From Eleusine coracana subsp. coracana (Eukaryota > Streptophyta > Magnoliopsida > Poales > Poaceae): 64,000 nucleotides of DNA. This document shows, one piece after another, positions 46,847-58,935 of the stretch (position 1 is the first letter of the stretch; every line of letters starts with the position of its first letter). Below the pieces are notes generated by a model, which had not been told where the DNA came from, did not search any database, and saw only the letters and a program-made list of their open reading frames with translations. Location: positions 34,909,462 through 34,973,461 of the forward strand of contig CM064424.1 of the NCBI GenBank assembly GCA_032690845.1, read 5' to 3'. Both the position numbers and the translations under genes were made by a program.

Positions 46847-48230
46847 CTAGGAACTTCCCCGATATCCCATCGCCTGTATAAAATGGCCCCGAATGAGCTG
46901 GCTGAGTTGAAAAAGCAATTGAATGAGCTATTGGAAAATGGATTCATTCACCCAAGCACTTCACCTTGGGGCTGCCTTGCTATTTTTGTGAAGAAGAAGG
47001 ACAAGTCCTTGCGCCTTGTCGTTGACTATCGGCCTCTTAACGAAGTTACCATCAAGAACAAATACCCATTACCCCGTATAGATATCCTCTTCGACCAATT
47101 GGTTGGTGCTAAGGTCTTTTCAAAGATTGACCTCCATTCGGGCTATCATCAAATCAAGATCAGAGCCGAAGAATTCCAAAGACCGCCTTCTCTACTAGAT
47201 ATGGATTGTTTATCTAGTAATGTTATTCGGATTGACAAATGCCCCTGCCCATTTCATGTACCTCATGAATTCGGTATTCATGCCCGAGTTGGAAAAATTA
47301 TTGGTAGTATTCATTGATGACATCCTCATCTATTCTAAGTCCAAGGAAGAACATGCTGAACATCTTCGCATTATTCTTCAACGCCTCCGAGACCACAAGC
47401 TGTATGCAAAATTCAGCAAGTTTTGGTTGGACCGTGTGCCATTTCTTGGTCACATAGTCTCTGTGGAAGGTATCTCGGTGGATCCTAGCAAAGTTCAAGA
47501 TGTGTTAGATTGGAAGTCACCAAAGACGGTTCATCAAGTACGTAGTTTCCTTGGGCTAGCTGGATATTATCGTAGGTTCATTCCAAATTTTTCTCGGCTG
47601 ACCAAACCCATCATGGAGCTATTGAAAAAGGATAAGAAATTCAATTAGAACAACAGTTGTGAAGAAGCATTTCAAGTATTGAAGAAATTATTGACCACTG
47701 CCCCAGTACTGGCTCAACCAGACATCACCAAGCCGTTCGACGTGTATTGTGATGCATCTGGGACAGGACTTGGATGTGTGCTCATGCAGGAAGGTCATGT
47801 CATTGCCTATGCATCTCGACAACTATGAAAGCATGAAGAGCACTATCCAACTCATGATTTGGAACTAGCTGCGGTTGTACTTGCACTAAAAATATGGAGG
47901 CATTATTTGCTCGAAAACTTAGTGCACGTCTACACGGATCATAAGAGCTTAAAATATATCTTTACCCTGACTGATCTGAACATGAGACAGCGTCGATGGC
48001 TAGAGCTGATTAAGGATTATAACCTGGAGATTCATTATCATCCGGGCAAGGCCAATGTAGTCGTCGATGCATTGAGTAGGAAGGTACACTGCCATCACCT
48101 AGTACTGGAATATCAGAACAACGACAACCACGTCACTGCATTAGAACCCAGCCTTCACGTTTTGCCAGCCATAGTGATTAGCAACCTTAGTGTACATTCT
48201 ACTATTCATGAACAAATCATTGCTGCATAG
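46847..48230 (+). pseudogene. pol: Element F reverse transcriptase and RNase H
   Basis: RT motifs: NGFIHPSTSPWGC, FVKKKDKSLRLVVDYRPLN, FSKIDLHSGYHQIKI, then after a frame change near 47175, MLFGLTNAPAHF, the catalytic VVFIDDILIYSKS near 47310, and VRSFLGLAGYYRRFI. RNase H: FDVYCDASGTGLGCVL, HDLELAAVVLALKIWRHYL, VYTDHKSLKYIF and DALSRK. Stops at 47646, 47826 and 48228 fit TGG-to-TAG, CGA-to-TGA and CAG-to-TAG. Full length is otherwise kept. Confidence 0.92.
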
Positions 48231-49649
48231 AAAAATGACATTGGTATGAATCATATCCGTCAAAACATTAAGAAGGGTAAAGCAAAATGCTTCACTCAAG
48301 ACGTCGACGGTACCCTATGGTTCAATGACCGTTTGGTAGTACCAAAAGACTTTGAACTTAGACGGAAAATCTTGGATGAAGCACATCACTCCAAGTACTC
48401 CATCCATTCGGGTAGTAATAAAATGTACCAAGATCTGAAGAAGAATTTTTGGTGGACAAGAATGAAGCGAGAAGTGGCTCGATATGTTGCATAATGTGAT
48501 ACTTGTCAGAGAGTTAAGGCTGACCATTTGAAACAACCCGGATTGCTTCAACCATTGAGTATTCCCGCTTGGAAATGGGAGGACATCAGCATGGACTTTA
48601 TTGTTGGCCTACCTCTCACTTCGCGTAAGCATGATTCTATTTGGGTCATTGTGGACCGACTCACCAAATCTGCTCACTTCTTGCCGGTCAACAATAGATA
48701 TAGCATACGACAATACGCAGAGCTATACATTGCAAGAATTCTGTGTCGTCATGGAGTACCCAAGACCATCATCTCAGATCATGGTTTGCAGTTTGTCACC
48801 CATTTCTGGGAATAGCTGCATGCATCTTTGGGTACAGGTTTAATTTGTAGTTCCGCTTACCATCCCGCTACCGATGGACAGACAGAGCGTGTCAACCAAA
48901 TTTTGGAAGATATGCTTAGGGCATGTGTTTTAACACATGGTGGTAACTGGGATGAGTATCTACCCTACGCTGAATTCTTGTATAACAACAGTTACCAGGA
49001 GAGTGTGAAAATGTCACCATTTGAAGCACTCTATGGTCGCAGTTGTAGAACACCGATAAACTGGTCTAAATCTAGAGAAAGGGAAACCTTTGGTCCTGAT
49101 CTTGTCAAAGATGCAGAAGAAAATGTTGGTACCATTCAGGCAAATCTTAAGGCTGCCAAATGCCGCCAAGAGAAGTACGCAAACTGACAACGTAGACCAC
49201 TGTATTTCAATAAGGGTAATTACGTCTATCTTTGAGTGTCACCCATGAAGGGTATCCAACGGTTTGGAGTCAAAGGAAAGTTAGCACCCCGTTATATTGG
49301 GCCATTCCAAATTTTGGAACGATGTGGAAAGGTAGCCTACAAGCTGGAGTTACCTGCTAATCTATCTGGAGTTCATCACACCTTTCATGTCTCTGAACTA
49401 AAGCGGTGTCTCAAACCACCCATTAACAAAGTCTTGGAAGAGTATGACCAACTCCAACCCGATCTCACATACTCCGAACAACCAATAAAGATCCTCGATG
49501 AGAAAGAGCGCACAACCCATAAAAGAACACTAATATTCTATAAAGTTCAATGGAGTAATCACTTAGAAGACGAATCCACTTGGAAATCTGAAGAATTCCT
49601 GAGTACGCATTACCCGAAATTTTGGTCATCATACACAGGTATATTTTGA
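48231..49649 (+). pseudogene. pol: Element F integrase with C-terminal chromodomain
   Basis: Zinc finger (H..H near 48385-48410; CDTCQ near 48498), catalytic residues in SMDFIVGLP, IISDHGLQF and TDGQTERVNQ (all three acidic residues present), the GKLAPRYIGPFQIL block, and a chromodomain near 49460-49620 (TLIFYKVQWSNHLEDESTW). Stops at 48492, 48813, 49185 and 49233 break it; the final TGA is at 49647. Chromodomains steer integration toward marked chromatin. This is the feature that makes F a chromovirus. Confidence 0.92.
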
Positions 49650-49703
49650 CCATCGTACTTCCCTCTAGTTTGCCTTGTTCATAATCTCGGGACGAGATTT
49701 CTT

Positions 49704-49719
49704 TAAGGAGGGAGGGCTA
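49704..49719 (+). other. Polypurine tract of element F
   Basis: AAGGAGGGAGGGCT follows GGGACGAGATTTCTTT and lies directly before the 3' LTR start TGACACCCC. This phrase is typical of Tekay elements. Confidence 0.85.
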
Positions 49720-52700
49720 TGACACCCCAGGAGTCTCACTTCTATTTAACAAGCATGAAGAGCACAAATCATGAATCATATAGCATGAAATGATGAAGTC
49801 TCACTTCAATTATTTAAATTAATTCCAGGTAATTAAAAACCCTGCAATCAAACTATGAAGCAACTTAAAAATTTCAATACAACTTATGCCAACTAAATTC
49901 ATAATCATATTAGTAATATTAAGATATAATTTTATAAATTTAATGAGCATTTTACCAATTGTGGAAATACCCCAATTAATTAATTAAAACATAGAAACCT
50001 TTCACAATGGGGAATTAATTCTAAAATAATTAAAGAAATTCTGACCAAATGGGTCCCACCAGGGCACCAGAATTTTCACAAAGGACCTATGTGCAAAATC
50101 CCAAATCAATTGGAGGTCCCTAGCTATTTTAATTGGAAATATCTTGGACCAAGGACCTAGTTGCAAAGAATCCAAATCTTGAGGGTTGCAGTGCAAAATC
50201 TCTTTTCTTCATCCTCTCACTGGCGCAGAGCTCCTCCCCGGCGCCAGCGCCCCCTCTACCGACGCCAGCGCCTGCTCTGGCCTCGGGACCGTGTGCGCTA
50301 CAGTTCCATTGACCCTCCTCTCTACCCCGCACTGTCCTCTCAGTCACGAGCTCGCCCAATGGTTTCCTCTTCCCCCTTTTTCTCTCTGCACGCCACCGAA
50401 ATGACCGGCTGGCGACTTCAATTCCGCCCCCTCTTCTTGCTCTCGGTCTCCAACCACCTCGCCTCCTCTGCACAACTTGCAAGCGCACCCAGAGCCTCCA
50501 CAACACTCTCCAACTGCCCTCTCTGCTCTCTACTCTTCCTATTTTTCTCTCCTCTTCCCCTTGGTCTGCCGTTGCTAGATCGAGCGCAAGCTCAAGCTTG
50601 AGTTCCCTATTTCCTTGCCCTCCAAGTCGAGCTGAGAGCTCCAACGCACTCGCGTACTCCCCCTCTACCTTCCTCTGACCCTGCCTAGCCAAATTCGTGC
50701 ACAAATAGAGTGAATTGAAGGAAAAACCAGAAGTTACTTCCCTGGTGACGTCCTCTGCCATTGGCCGGAAAGTCGCAGCACTCGGTGAGCCTTCTTGTCC
50801 CATTCCTTTTCGATCGCAAGCACAAAACCTCAATGTAACCCCCGACTCTCTTTCCCTTGATTTCATGCGCCAGGACATTGGCATTCCACTTTTCCCCGAC
50901 CGTTGCCTCGGCTCCGCCCAATCCGATGCACTCTTCACGACGAGCACTACTCTCCGGCCCTCCTCGTCGAAAGCCGACCTCGTGACGCTCTTCCCCAAGT
51001 CACCGTGAAGCTCCAGGAAGAAACAGCGACCGATTTGGTGCATCTTAGCCAGAACGTGACACCGCCAAAGACCGCTGCTCCTCGCCGCCGACCGCTTCCG
51101 GTGAGATCCCGACCTTACGACCCCTGCCAATCTCTTCACCTCGATGCACGCATCAATTTCCCGCTCTCACGATGAGTTCCTCCCCATCAACGCGCCCGAC
51201 AGCGAGTCCTCGGACCGAGCGCTGCCCGCTCCGGCGAGCCCACTGGCAGCTTGCTATCACCCGCGTGGCAATCGATGTGGCGCTGATGTGTCACCCACGT
51301 GTCTACCTACGTGGCAATCCTTTAACCCGAAAATACCAGAAAGTTCCCAGAAAAATGTTAAAACTTCCAAAATTCATAGTAAATTGAATTCGAACCCTTT
51401 TTGGCCCAAACAAGTTTTGTTAGGTTCATGCTGAGGTACTCTATTTTAGTATAATAATATATCATTGTCTCTATACATGTATTTTTTACTAATGCATTAG
51501 TTTGTCAAAACACTAAGCAATTCACCAGATATTCTAGGAACAGAAGTAAACCCTGATTTTTGGCATGCTTAGTAAAAACATGATTATCTACCATCACTAA
51601 GTTTGGTTTGGTAAAATATGAAATATTTTTTGCTCTAGAATTTATTTAGTGTTTCTGCTTAAAGAATTTCTAAAAAATAATCTATAAATGTTTTGCCCAT
51701 AAAACTTGGTGAAATTATTTCTCATGAGTGTCTATGTTCACAGTAAATCACCCATGTCCAGAAACATATTTTCACTATACTAATTAATTTAATTGCTCAT
51801 ATCACTTATTTACCTTATTTAATGACATAAAGAATAATATACCTAAAATCTTAATTAACAACCCAACTTCTCTGAAGCATATGGCTTTGAGAACATAAAA
51901 TAATTTTTAATGGACAATAAAACACAATGTGCTTGCATGCATCATATTATTGCATTCAATGGTATTCCGATAATGCCGTTAATTCAATTCCGTCATATAG
52001 GTAACGACAACCAGGAGCAAGAGGAAGACTTCCAGAAGGACGTTGACCCTCAAGAGCAGGAAGTTGTAGTTGCTAGCACTAACATCAATCCAGGCAAGCC
52101 CCGGTTTACATTCGCCTTTTTACAAAACTTTGCTAATTTATCTTACTAGTGTCTATACTTATTGTTGCATTAGGTCATAGGAGTTGATTGAAATCCACCC
52201 TGCATGATATCCAAATGACCTATGATATTGTCTTAGAACTTGGTAGAATCGGTACTGTTATGCTATGCTTAGTAATGGCTAGTCTTGTTAAGAAGGTATT
52301 ATTATTACTAAGGAATGAACTTGACCACTAGAACGGGAATTATTAAAAGAAGTTTATTTTATGTTATGACCGGGCAGGGATAATGCATGTTTAGGTTGGC
52401 AGCAACACATGGGTATTGACTGTGGTAGCCCTACCTTATCGAACCTAGGACCCGTCCGTGGTCGGCCCCTTGATCAAGTATTGAATAGTACCGAATGCAT
52501 GCTAGCTTATGGGCACTAGTAAACCGATGTAGCATTAAAGGTCACTTGCATTGAGGATGGTTAAGGTGCATTGGTCATTGACCCTCCTGCTGCTAGAGTG
52601 GGCGGTTCAGACCACAAAGTACTATTGGCAGAACGACATGCCCACTCGACATCACCACACCCGGGCTGAGGTGTAGGTGCTTTTCTTGCGAAAGGTTACC

Positions 52701-53007
52701 ATATACGGCCTTAATTGGTGTGTATGTGTCGTGCATCTCGGATTTTCCCAGCTGGTGTAAAATCGATTGCAATTGTTGTCCCTCGCAGTAATGAGTACCA
52801 CTTGGTCACCACGCCAATCACGTAGTTGCAGCTACTATTATGGAATGGATCATGTTGCTTATTGATGTTGACGACCATTATTATTATTATTGTTCTTATA
52901 TCGTATTAATTTTATATATTGTTTGCTATCCTTGTTGCAACTAAAGTTACATTTCGGCTCAACCCATTTAAATTGACAATTAAAACTTGATAGAACTAAT
53001 AGGTTGC
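49720..53007 (+). repeat. Element F: 3' LTR, right-truncated
   Basis: It starts TGACACCCCAGG and matches the 5' LTR from 50640. The last ~490 bp present in the 5' copy (41036-41522) are absent; it joins a Sirevirus-like LTR fragment at a shared TTGC (53004-53007). The GC-rich part at 50210-51250 leaves a 1-kb minus-strand ORF (50129-51139) that is not kept in the 5' LTR. Confidence 0.87.
52001..52093 (+). other. Exon-like acidic coding island in the 3' LTR of F
   Basis: Second copy of the island at 40051-40143, with one base different in 93 bp; flanking LTR sequence differs more often. Confidence 0.55.
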
Positions 53008-53386
53008 GGGCTCATGGGCGAGAACTCCACTAGGTGTCGGGAGGGACCGGGACTCCGGTGGGAGTGGTCCAACAAGGAGTAGGGAAAGGCGCCATCCTTC
53101 TGAGACCTCGGGAAAAATCATGAGCATTCCTTGACCCTCTCTTTACTATTCCGCAATTGTGTGCTCTAGTGAAAGAGTGACTTGTGGCTTGCATAGGCTA
53201 GTGTGTTTAGCTTCCGCGCTTTGCTTTGCATCATCAACACTAGCATGTGTAGGGTCTTGGCCTACTGAAATTATTTAGGTTGCAACGATTCATTAGGTTT
53301 TTAGAAGTGTGAAACTGAAGTATTTGAATTCGTGGTCGGCTACCGATTCACCCCCCCCCCCCTTCGGTAGGCCTTCGGTCCTTACA
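53008..53386 (+). mobile_element. Sirevirus-like LTR fragment
   Basis: It begins GGGCTCATGGGCGAGAACTC, similar to the reverse complement of the B LTR at about 9330 and lower, and runs to CCTTACA at 53386, directly before element C coding DNA. A C13-C14 run is at about 53351-53362. It is the 3' end of an LTR whose left part was lost at the junction with F. It has no gene. Confidence 0.7.
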
Positions 53387-54140
53387 CTACCCCATGCCGG
53401 TAGCGGATCTTCTCCTTGACGCAGCAGCAGGACATAAGATCGTTTGTTTTATGGATGGTAATGTTGGTTACAACCAGATTTTTATGGCAGAGGAAGACAT
53501 ACCGAAGACTGCTTTCAGGTGTCCAAGGGCACTCGGGTTATATGAATGGGTAGTCATGACATTCGGGTTAAAGAATGCTGGGGCTACATATCAGAGGGCT
53601 ATGAATTGTATGTTCCATGATTTGATTGGCAGGTTAGTGGAGATTTATATTGATGATGTGGAAGTAAAGTCTCAAAGAATAGAAGATCATATAGCCAATC
53701 TGCAGGAAGTGTTAGAAAGAACCAGGAAGTATGGTTTGAAAATAAATCCAAAGAAGTGTGCTTTTGGTGTCTCGGCCGGGCAGTTTTTGGGTTTCATTAT
53801 GCATGAAAAAGGAATTGAAATTGGGCCGAAGAGCATGAAAGCTATCAATGATATCAAGCCACCGACCAATAAGACAGAGTTGCAATCTTTGATCGGCAAA
53901 GTAAATTTCATCAGAAGATTCATTTCAAATCTGTCTGGTAAACTCGATGTGTTCATCCCATTGTTAATATTAAAGACAAATCTAAAGTTTGTATTGGAGG
54001 TAGAATATCAAAAAGCGTTAGATGATATCAAGAAATATCTGGTTTCACCACCTATGTTGGTTCCACCAAGGGAAGGGTTACTGTTCAGAATCTATCTCGC
54101 GGCTGATAAAAAGTCGATCGGTTCAACTTTGGTTCAAGAA
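53387..54140 (+). pseudogene. pol: Element C pol: reverse transcriptase (N-terminus missing)
   Basis: Plus-strand RT resumes at YPMPVADLLLDAAAGHKI. Motifs: FMDGNVGYNQIFMAEEDI, WVVMTFGLKNAGATYQRAM, EIYIDDVEVKSQ (catalytic YIDD near 53652) and TELQSLIGKVNFIRRFI. It runs on to LFRIYLAADKKSIGSTL, the start of RNase H, and a TAG at 54141. Upstream RT sequence was replaced by elements E, F and the LTR fragment. Tat-type wording is clear. Confidence 0.9.
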
Positions 54141-55040
54141 TAGGATGGTAAAGAGAGAGTTGTATTCTATTTGAGACGAATATTGATCGATGCTGAAACC
54201 AGGTATGCCGAGATTGAGAAGTTATGTTTATGTTTATATTTCTCATGTGTGAAATTGAGACATTACCTGCTATCGACTGAGTGCACGGTGGTATGCAAAG
54301 CTGATGTCATCAAGTATATGTTATCGACTCCTATTCTGAAGGACAAAATTGGTAAGTGGATGCTTGCTTTGGCAGAGTATGATCTCACATATGAATCTGC
54401 TAAAGCTGTTAAGGATCAGGTGCTAGCTGATTTGGTAGTTGAGCATTATGGATCTAAAGTCTCCATGGTCGAGCCGATGTCGTGGCTGTTATTCATTGAT
54501 GGATCTGTTCGTAAAAATGGTTGTGGCATCGGGCTTGTTATCATATCGCCTCAGGGGGCAAGATTTGAGTTTGCATTTACTACCAAAGCATCAACTTATA
54601 ACTAGGTTGAGTATAGAGTTGTGTTGAAGGGGTTGCAGATATTGAAAGAGGCTGGACCTGATTGTATTGAGATCGTGGGAGATTCACTACTGGTAATCGG
54701 ATAGCTGGCAGGAGAATTTGAGTGTAAGGATGATGTGTTGAGGCTGTTTTATACCGAGTATCAGGATGCGTTGCACCATTTCAGGATAATAAGGTTCAAG
54801 CACGTTCCAAGAGAGCAGAATATGGAAGCAAACAATCTGGCGCAGAGGGCATCGGGCTATCGAGAAAACAATGACAAAACAATTGTTGACATAGTCGATG
54901 TCGATGAAGAAGATTGGAGGTTCGAGATCATCCAGTATCTCAAAGATCCAACTCAATGAGTGTCTCGAAGAATCCGATATATGGCACTGAGGTGTGTTTT
55001 ATTATAAAAAAAACTTTATTATCATACAGTTGATGGTGTG
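54141..55040 (+). pseudogene. pol: Element C pol: RNase H and second RNase H
   Basis: Same frame as the RT. RNase H end: ETRYAEIEKLCLCLYFSCVK, then KIGKWMLALAEYDLTYE. The second RNase H shows LLFIDGSVRKNGCGIGLVI (Asp), VEYRVVLKGLQ (Glu) and IVGDSLLVI (Asp). Stops at 54141, about 54603 and about 54702 interrupt it; the last two fit CAG-to-TAG. A following helix-rich stretch reads to TGA at 54957. Dual RNase H confirms Tat. Confidence 0.87.
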
Positions 55041-56165
55041 TTATTAAGATGTTTGAATCAAGAAGAGGCCAAGGTTGTTATGTGTGAAGTTCACGAAGGA
55101 ATATGTGGTACACATCAATCTGCTCATAAGATGAGATGGTTGTTGAAAAGGACTGGATAATATTGGCCAACTATGCTGGAAGATTGCTTCAAATACTATA
55201 AGGGGTGTCAAGACTGTCAGAAGTTTGGAGCTATACAGAGAGCACCAGCATCAGCTATGAACCCTATTATTAAGCCGCGATCTATTAGAGGATGGGGGAT
55301 GGACATGATTGGTCAAATTTTTCCTGCATCAAGAAAAGGTCATAAGTATATTCTGGCAGCTACAGATTACTTTACAAAGTGGGTTGAAGCGTTGCCTATG
55401 AAGAATGTTACTACTGGAGATGTGATCAACTTTTTGAAGGAGCATATTATATATCGATTTGGTGTGCCACAAACTATTACTACTGATTAGGGCTCTGTGT
55501 TTACTTTAGAAGAGTTTCAAAGTTTTGCTGACAGTATGGGGATCAAACTCTTGAACTCATCACCATATTATGCTCAGGCCAATGGTCAAGCAGAGGCATC
55601 CAACAAGAGTTTGATTAAGTTGATTAAGAGGAAGATTGATGAACATCCTAAGAAGTGGCATACAACATTGGCTGAATCTTTATGGGCATATACAGGATGG
55701 CTTGTCATGGGTCAATTAAGGTGCCACCTTATCAACTGGTTTATGAACATGAGACAGTTTTACCATGGGAAACAAATCTGGGATCCAGAAGAGTGGAGAT
55801 GTAGGATCAATTGTCGGCTGATGATTACAGGCAAGTTATGTTGGATGAACTGGAAGATGTTCACAACATCGGATGAAGGCCCTGGAGAAGATTCAAGAAA
55901 ATAAGACCCGGGTGGCTAAGTTTTACAATAAAAAGGTGGTGCCTAAAAGTTTTTCGGAAGGAGACATTGTTTGGAAAATAATCATGCCCATCGGCTCTAG
56001 AGATAGTCATTTTGGAAGATACTCACCAACTTGGGAAGGTCCATTTAAAGTGAGTCGATGTGCGCTGGGCAACTCATATTTCTACAACGATTGGATGGAG
56101 AAGAGTTTGGGAGAGCAATTAATGGTAAATATTTGAAGCAATATCATCCAAGTGTTTGGGTTGAT
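55041..56165 (+). pseudogene. pol: Element C pol: integrase
   Basis: HHCC finger (HEGICGTHQSAHK, CQDCQ near 55208), catalytic WGMDMIGQI, TITTD at 55482-55490 followed by TAG (CAG-to-TAG type) and GSVF, and NGQAEASNKSL. A frame change near 55690 separates the core from the C-terminal part (EGDIVWKIIMPIG, YSPTWEGPFKVSR), which ends near 56136-56165. A stop near 55157 precedes YWPTM. All three catalytic residues are present. Confidence 0.9.
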
Positions 56166-57040
56166 TCATGATTTCATTGTTGATTGACAGCCGATATTTA
56201 GTATCGTGCTTGGGTGGTAAAAGCATAAAAAATATCGCCCTTAGCATAAAAAATATATCGACACTGGAATAAAAATAAAGGTGGTGCATATATTCATTCA
56301 TTGATGATAAAAGAAGTAACAGAGGAACATCAGTACAAGGTAAAAATGAGTTGATTACTCACAGGTAATCAATTTCTAGAAGGACCTATTCTCCTATTAT
56401 AGCTAGGGGATGAAGATGTAATTATCTCGAGTACAAGTAAAAGAGCATGTAATTAAGAACAAAGGTAGTTCAGCAGCTTGGCTCTTCTTCCCCGGTAGCA
56501 TCGCTGTCATCAGGCATTACCCGATGGACAAGGGGGAAAGAGGGTGACCTAGCTGATGCCATTCTTCATGATTGGTAGCCGGAAACCAACTAGTGAGTTG
56601 ATTTCTTACGCTTAAGAGGCTGTGGATTTTGGATTGAAAGGATCACTTTTGGGATTGAAGAGGTGAAAAGTACTCGCCATGAAGAGCTTAGCAAATTCGG
56701 GGATAGGTGGTATTTCTCTGTCAGAGCTCTCAGAAAAAGGCCCATGGCTGAAGGTGTTGAGGTAAAAGGGAGCTGATCAGAGGAGCTATTTATAGGATCT
56801 GCACGTGACCTTTGAAGAACCGAGGCACCGCTTTATATTAATTGAGGAGAATAAGAAGTGAACAGGTTCGAGAAGGAAAAGATAAGGATGAGGACGGTCA
56901 AGCCCAGTAGTCGAGACGGTGCAGGGATGCGATGAGTTGCAATTAAAAGAAGCATGAGTAGTCGGGGGGTATGCCATAAAGATGAAGTTTGACAGTGGGT
57001 GGTTTGCCAGTAAATACGCATGGTAAACGAGGAGATAAAA
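56166..57040 (+). other. Element C: 3' non-coding DNA
   Basis: About 0.9 kb between integrase and the G solo LTR with no supported gene. On the minus strand it holds TATAAATAG (56786-56795) with a CACGTG just upstream (56802-56807) and several downstream ATG-led short ORFs. In element D the same interval carries an antisense gene, so a decayed antisense unit is possible. Confidence 0.5.
56786..56795 (-). promoter_or_regulatory. Possible antisense TATA box in element C
   Basis: CTATAAATAG on the minus strand, with CACGTG 7 bp upstream in that direction. It points toward C's pol, like the antisense promoter in D. Confidence 0.35.
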
Positions 57041-57753
57041 TGTAACACCCTACTTTTGTAAATTCTAAAAATGCCAACTATTAGCATTTAGGAGTTTAAT
57101 TAAATAACCTAGGACAAAGTGTTTTTATAATAAATTAAATTAATTATTGCATTTGCATAGCATGACATGTTCATATAGATTTTTAATTGCATCATGCATT
57201 TAGTTTATTTATTAATTAATTACAAGGAATAATAGAATAGGAATTTAAAAGGAAAGGATTTAGAAAGAAAAGAACAAAGGGATTCTTTTCTGCTCTTGGG
57301 CCAGCCCTTTTCCCCTGGCCCAACTCGCTTTCCCCCCCACCTCCTTCTTTTGGCCCAGCCGGCCAGGCCGCCTCCCCCTCCTTCCCTTCTCTCCCCTCCC
57401 GCAGCCCAACCAGCCCCGCGGCCCAACCTCCGGCCGGCCCAGCGTGCACGCCGCGGCCCACTCCCCTCCCGCTCTCTCTCTCTCGCTGGCATGCGGGCCC
57501 CGCCTGTCATTCCCCTCCTCCCGCCGGTCTCTCTCCCCGCCGCTGGCCACCGAACCGACCCATCGATCTCCGTCCCCCGGCCTCCCCAGCTCCCGAAAAT
57601 CGCCCCGCGCATGCCGCACCCTCCCGCTCCCCTTCTTTCCCCCACTCACCGCGCTTTAAACGCGCATTAGCACGCGTACCATGCTCAAACGGCCGTCGCC
57701 GGCCATTAATGGCCATAGTGCTCGGCCGCTCGCCTCCGAGGCCCCTCCGCGCC

Positions 57754-57760
57754 TATAAAA
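57754..57760 (+). promoter_or_regulatory. TATA box of solo LTR G
   Basis: TATAAAA in a GC-rich setting, followed by a C-rich leader; a typical grass core promoter. Confidence 0.6.
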
Positions 57761-58239
57761 CCCCCCTCCGACACCGCATGTTTCCGCCGCCTCTGCCCCA
57801 CTCCTCCCCGCTTGATCGTGACCACTGGAGCCACCTCCCCGCCGAACACCGACCGCCGCCGATGCCTCCTTCCACCGACGACCGCCTCCCGGCCTCCCCC
57901 ACACCCGCGCAACCTGTCGGTGAGCATCGCCTTCCTCCCCTCTCTCTCCCGAAACCCTCGTGGCCAGGAATGGCCGACCGGAGCGCCGTTCTGGCCGATC
58001 TCCGGTGAGCCCCGCCGCCGCCGCCGCCGCATAGCTGCCGCCGGCCGCCGCCCACATCCAGGACCCCCCGATGCCGTCCGTTTTAAAACTTAGGGCCCAG
58101 ATTAGAAGGACGAAGGGGTATTCCCCCTGGTCCACCATGGACCGTGGACCCTTCGGTCAACGCCAGTGCACAGAGCCGTGGACCTGGTACACGGATTTTT
58201 TGTTTAAAATTTAATTCAGAAATTCTTGGATAATGTTAG

Positions 58240-58760
58240 TAGTTTTGCATTTTAGCCCCTATACTTAGTTTAAATTAGATTTAAGCCCCTATTTCTGTCC
58301 AGAACTGTAGAAATTTGTATTTAAGCCCAAATATTTTTATAAAATTAATTTTTAGCACTTTAAATTTACGAAAACACCCATATATATTATTAGAACTATT
58401 ATTTTGACCTTGTAATTTTACAAAAACACCCCTGGACTGATATTAATTATGTCTTAGTCCCTAGAATTATTTTAAATTATACTTTAATCCTTATTAATTG
58501 TATAAATATTATTTTAGCCCTAAAAATTTATAGAAACATCCCTGTATTTAATTTTAATTATAATTTGGCCTTGTCTTTTTACACTTAACCCCCTACACTT
58601 ATTATTAATTATGTTTAAGTTCTAAAATTTTGCAAAAACAACTTTATACTTTTAGTAATTATTTTTCAGTCCTAATAATTTACACTTTAGTCCCTATAAT
58701 TTTATAAAATTACAAATAGGTCCTTAAAAGCCCCTGTTTTTACCCTTTTGCCCCTAAAAC
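58240..58760. repeat. Degenerate AT-rich 'TTTAGTCCCTA' repeat tract in LTR G
   Basis: The phrase TTTAGCCCCTA / TTTAGTCCCTATAATTT recurs roughly every 50-70 bp with AATTTTATAAAA-type partners. This is a low-complexity, tandem-like tract; no gene is in it. Confidence 0.6.
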
Positions 58761-58935
58761 TTCAAACTAGCATAACTTTTTACTCGTAACTCGAATTTAG
58801 GTGATTCTTGCGCCAAAATTCTCGTAGGAGCATAACCTTTGCATTCATTGCATCTACATATTATTTTTCCTCTGTTGCATAATTGTGTATTAATTTTTGT
58901 ATGTTTTACTGGTGTCGGTATTTCGTTACGTAAAG

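Larger units (their letters stand above)
38703..53007 (+). mobile_element. Element F: Tekay/Del chromovirus with two extra ORFs
   Basis: Plus-strand order: truncated 5' LTR, PBS TGGTATTAGAGC, leader, two related extra ORFs, gag, protease, RT, RNase H, integrase with chromodomain, PPT, truncated 3' LTR. The 5' LTR lacks its first ~920 bp and the 3' LTR lacks its last ~490 bp, so no TSD can be found. The chromodomain and the GGGACGAGATTTCTTTAAGGAGG end place it in the Tekay (Del) group. The coding region has about fifteen stops and at least two frame changes. Confidence 0.88.

Noticed and set aside
50129..51139. 336-codon minus-strand ORF in the F 3' LTR
   Set aside because: It lies in GC-rich, stop-poor DNA. 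The matching region of the 5' LTR is interrupted, and the product is Arg/Gly/Glu-rich without any known domain.
57216..58138. Several overlapping GC-rich ORFs on both strands of LTR G
   Set aside because: All frames are open because of base composition; products are Pro/Arg/Gly-rich low-complexity strings, and the region is an LTR promoter.
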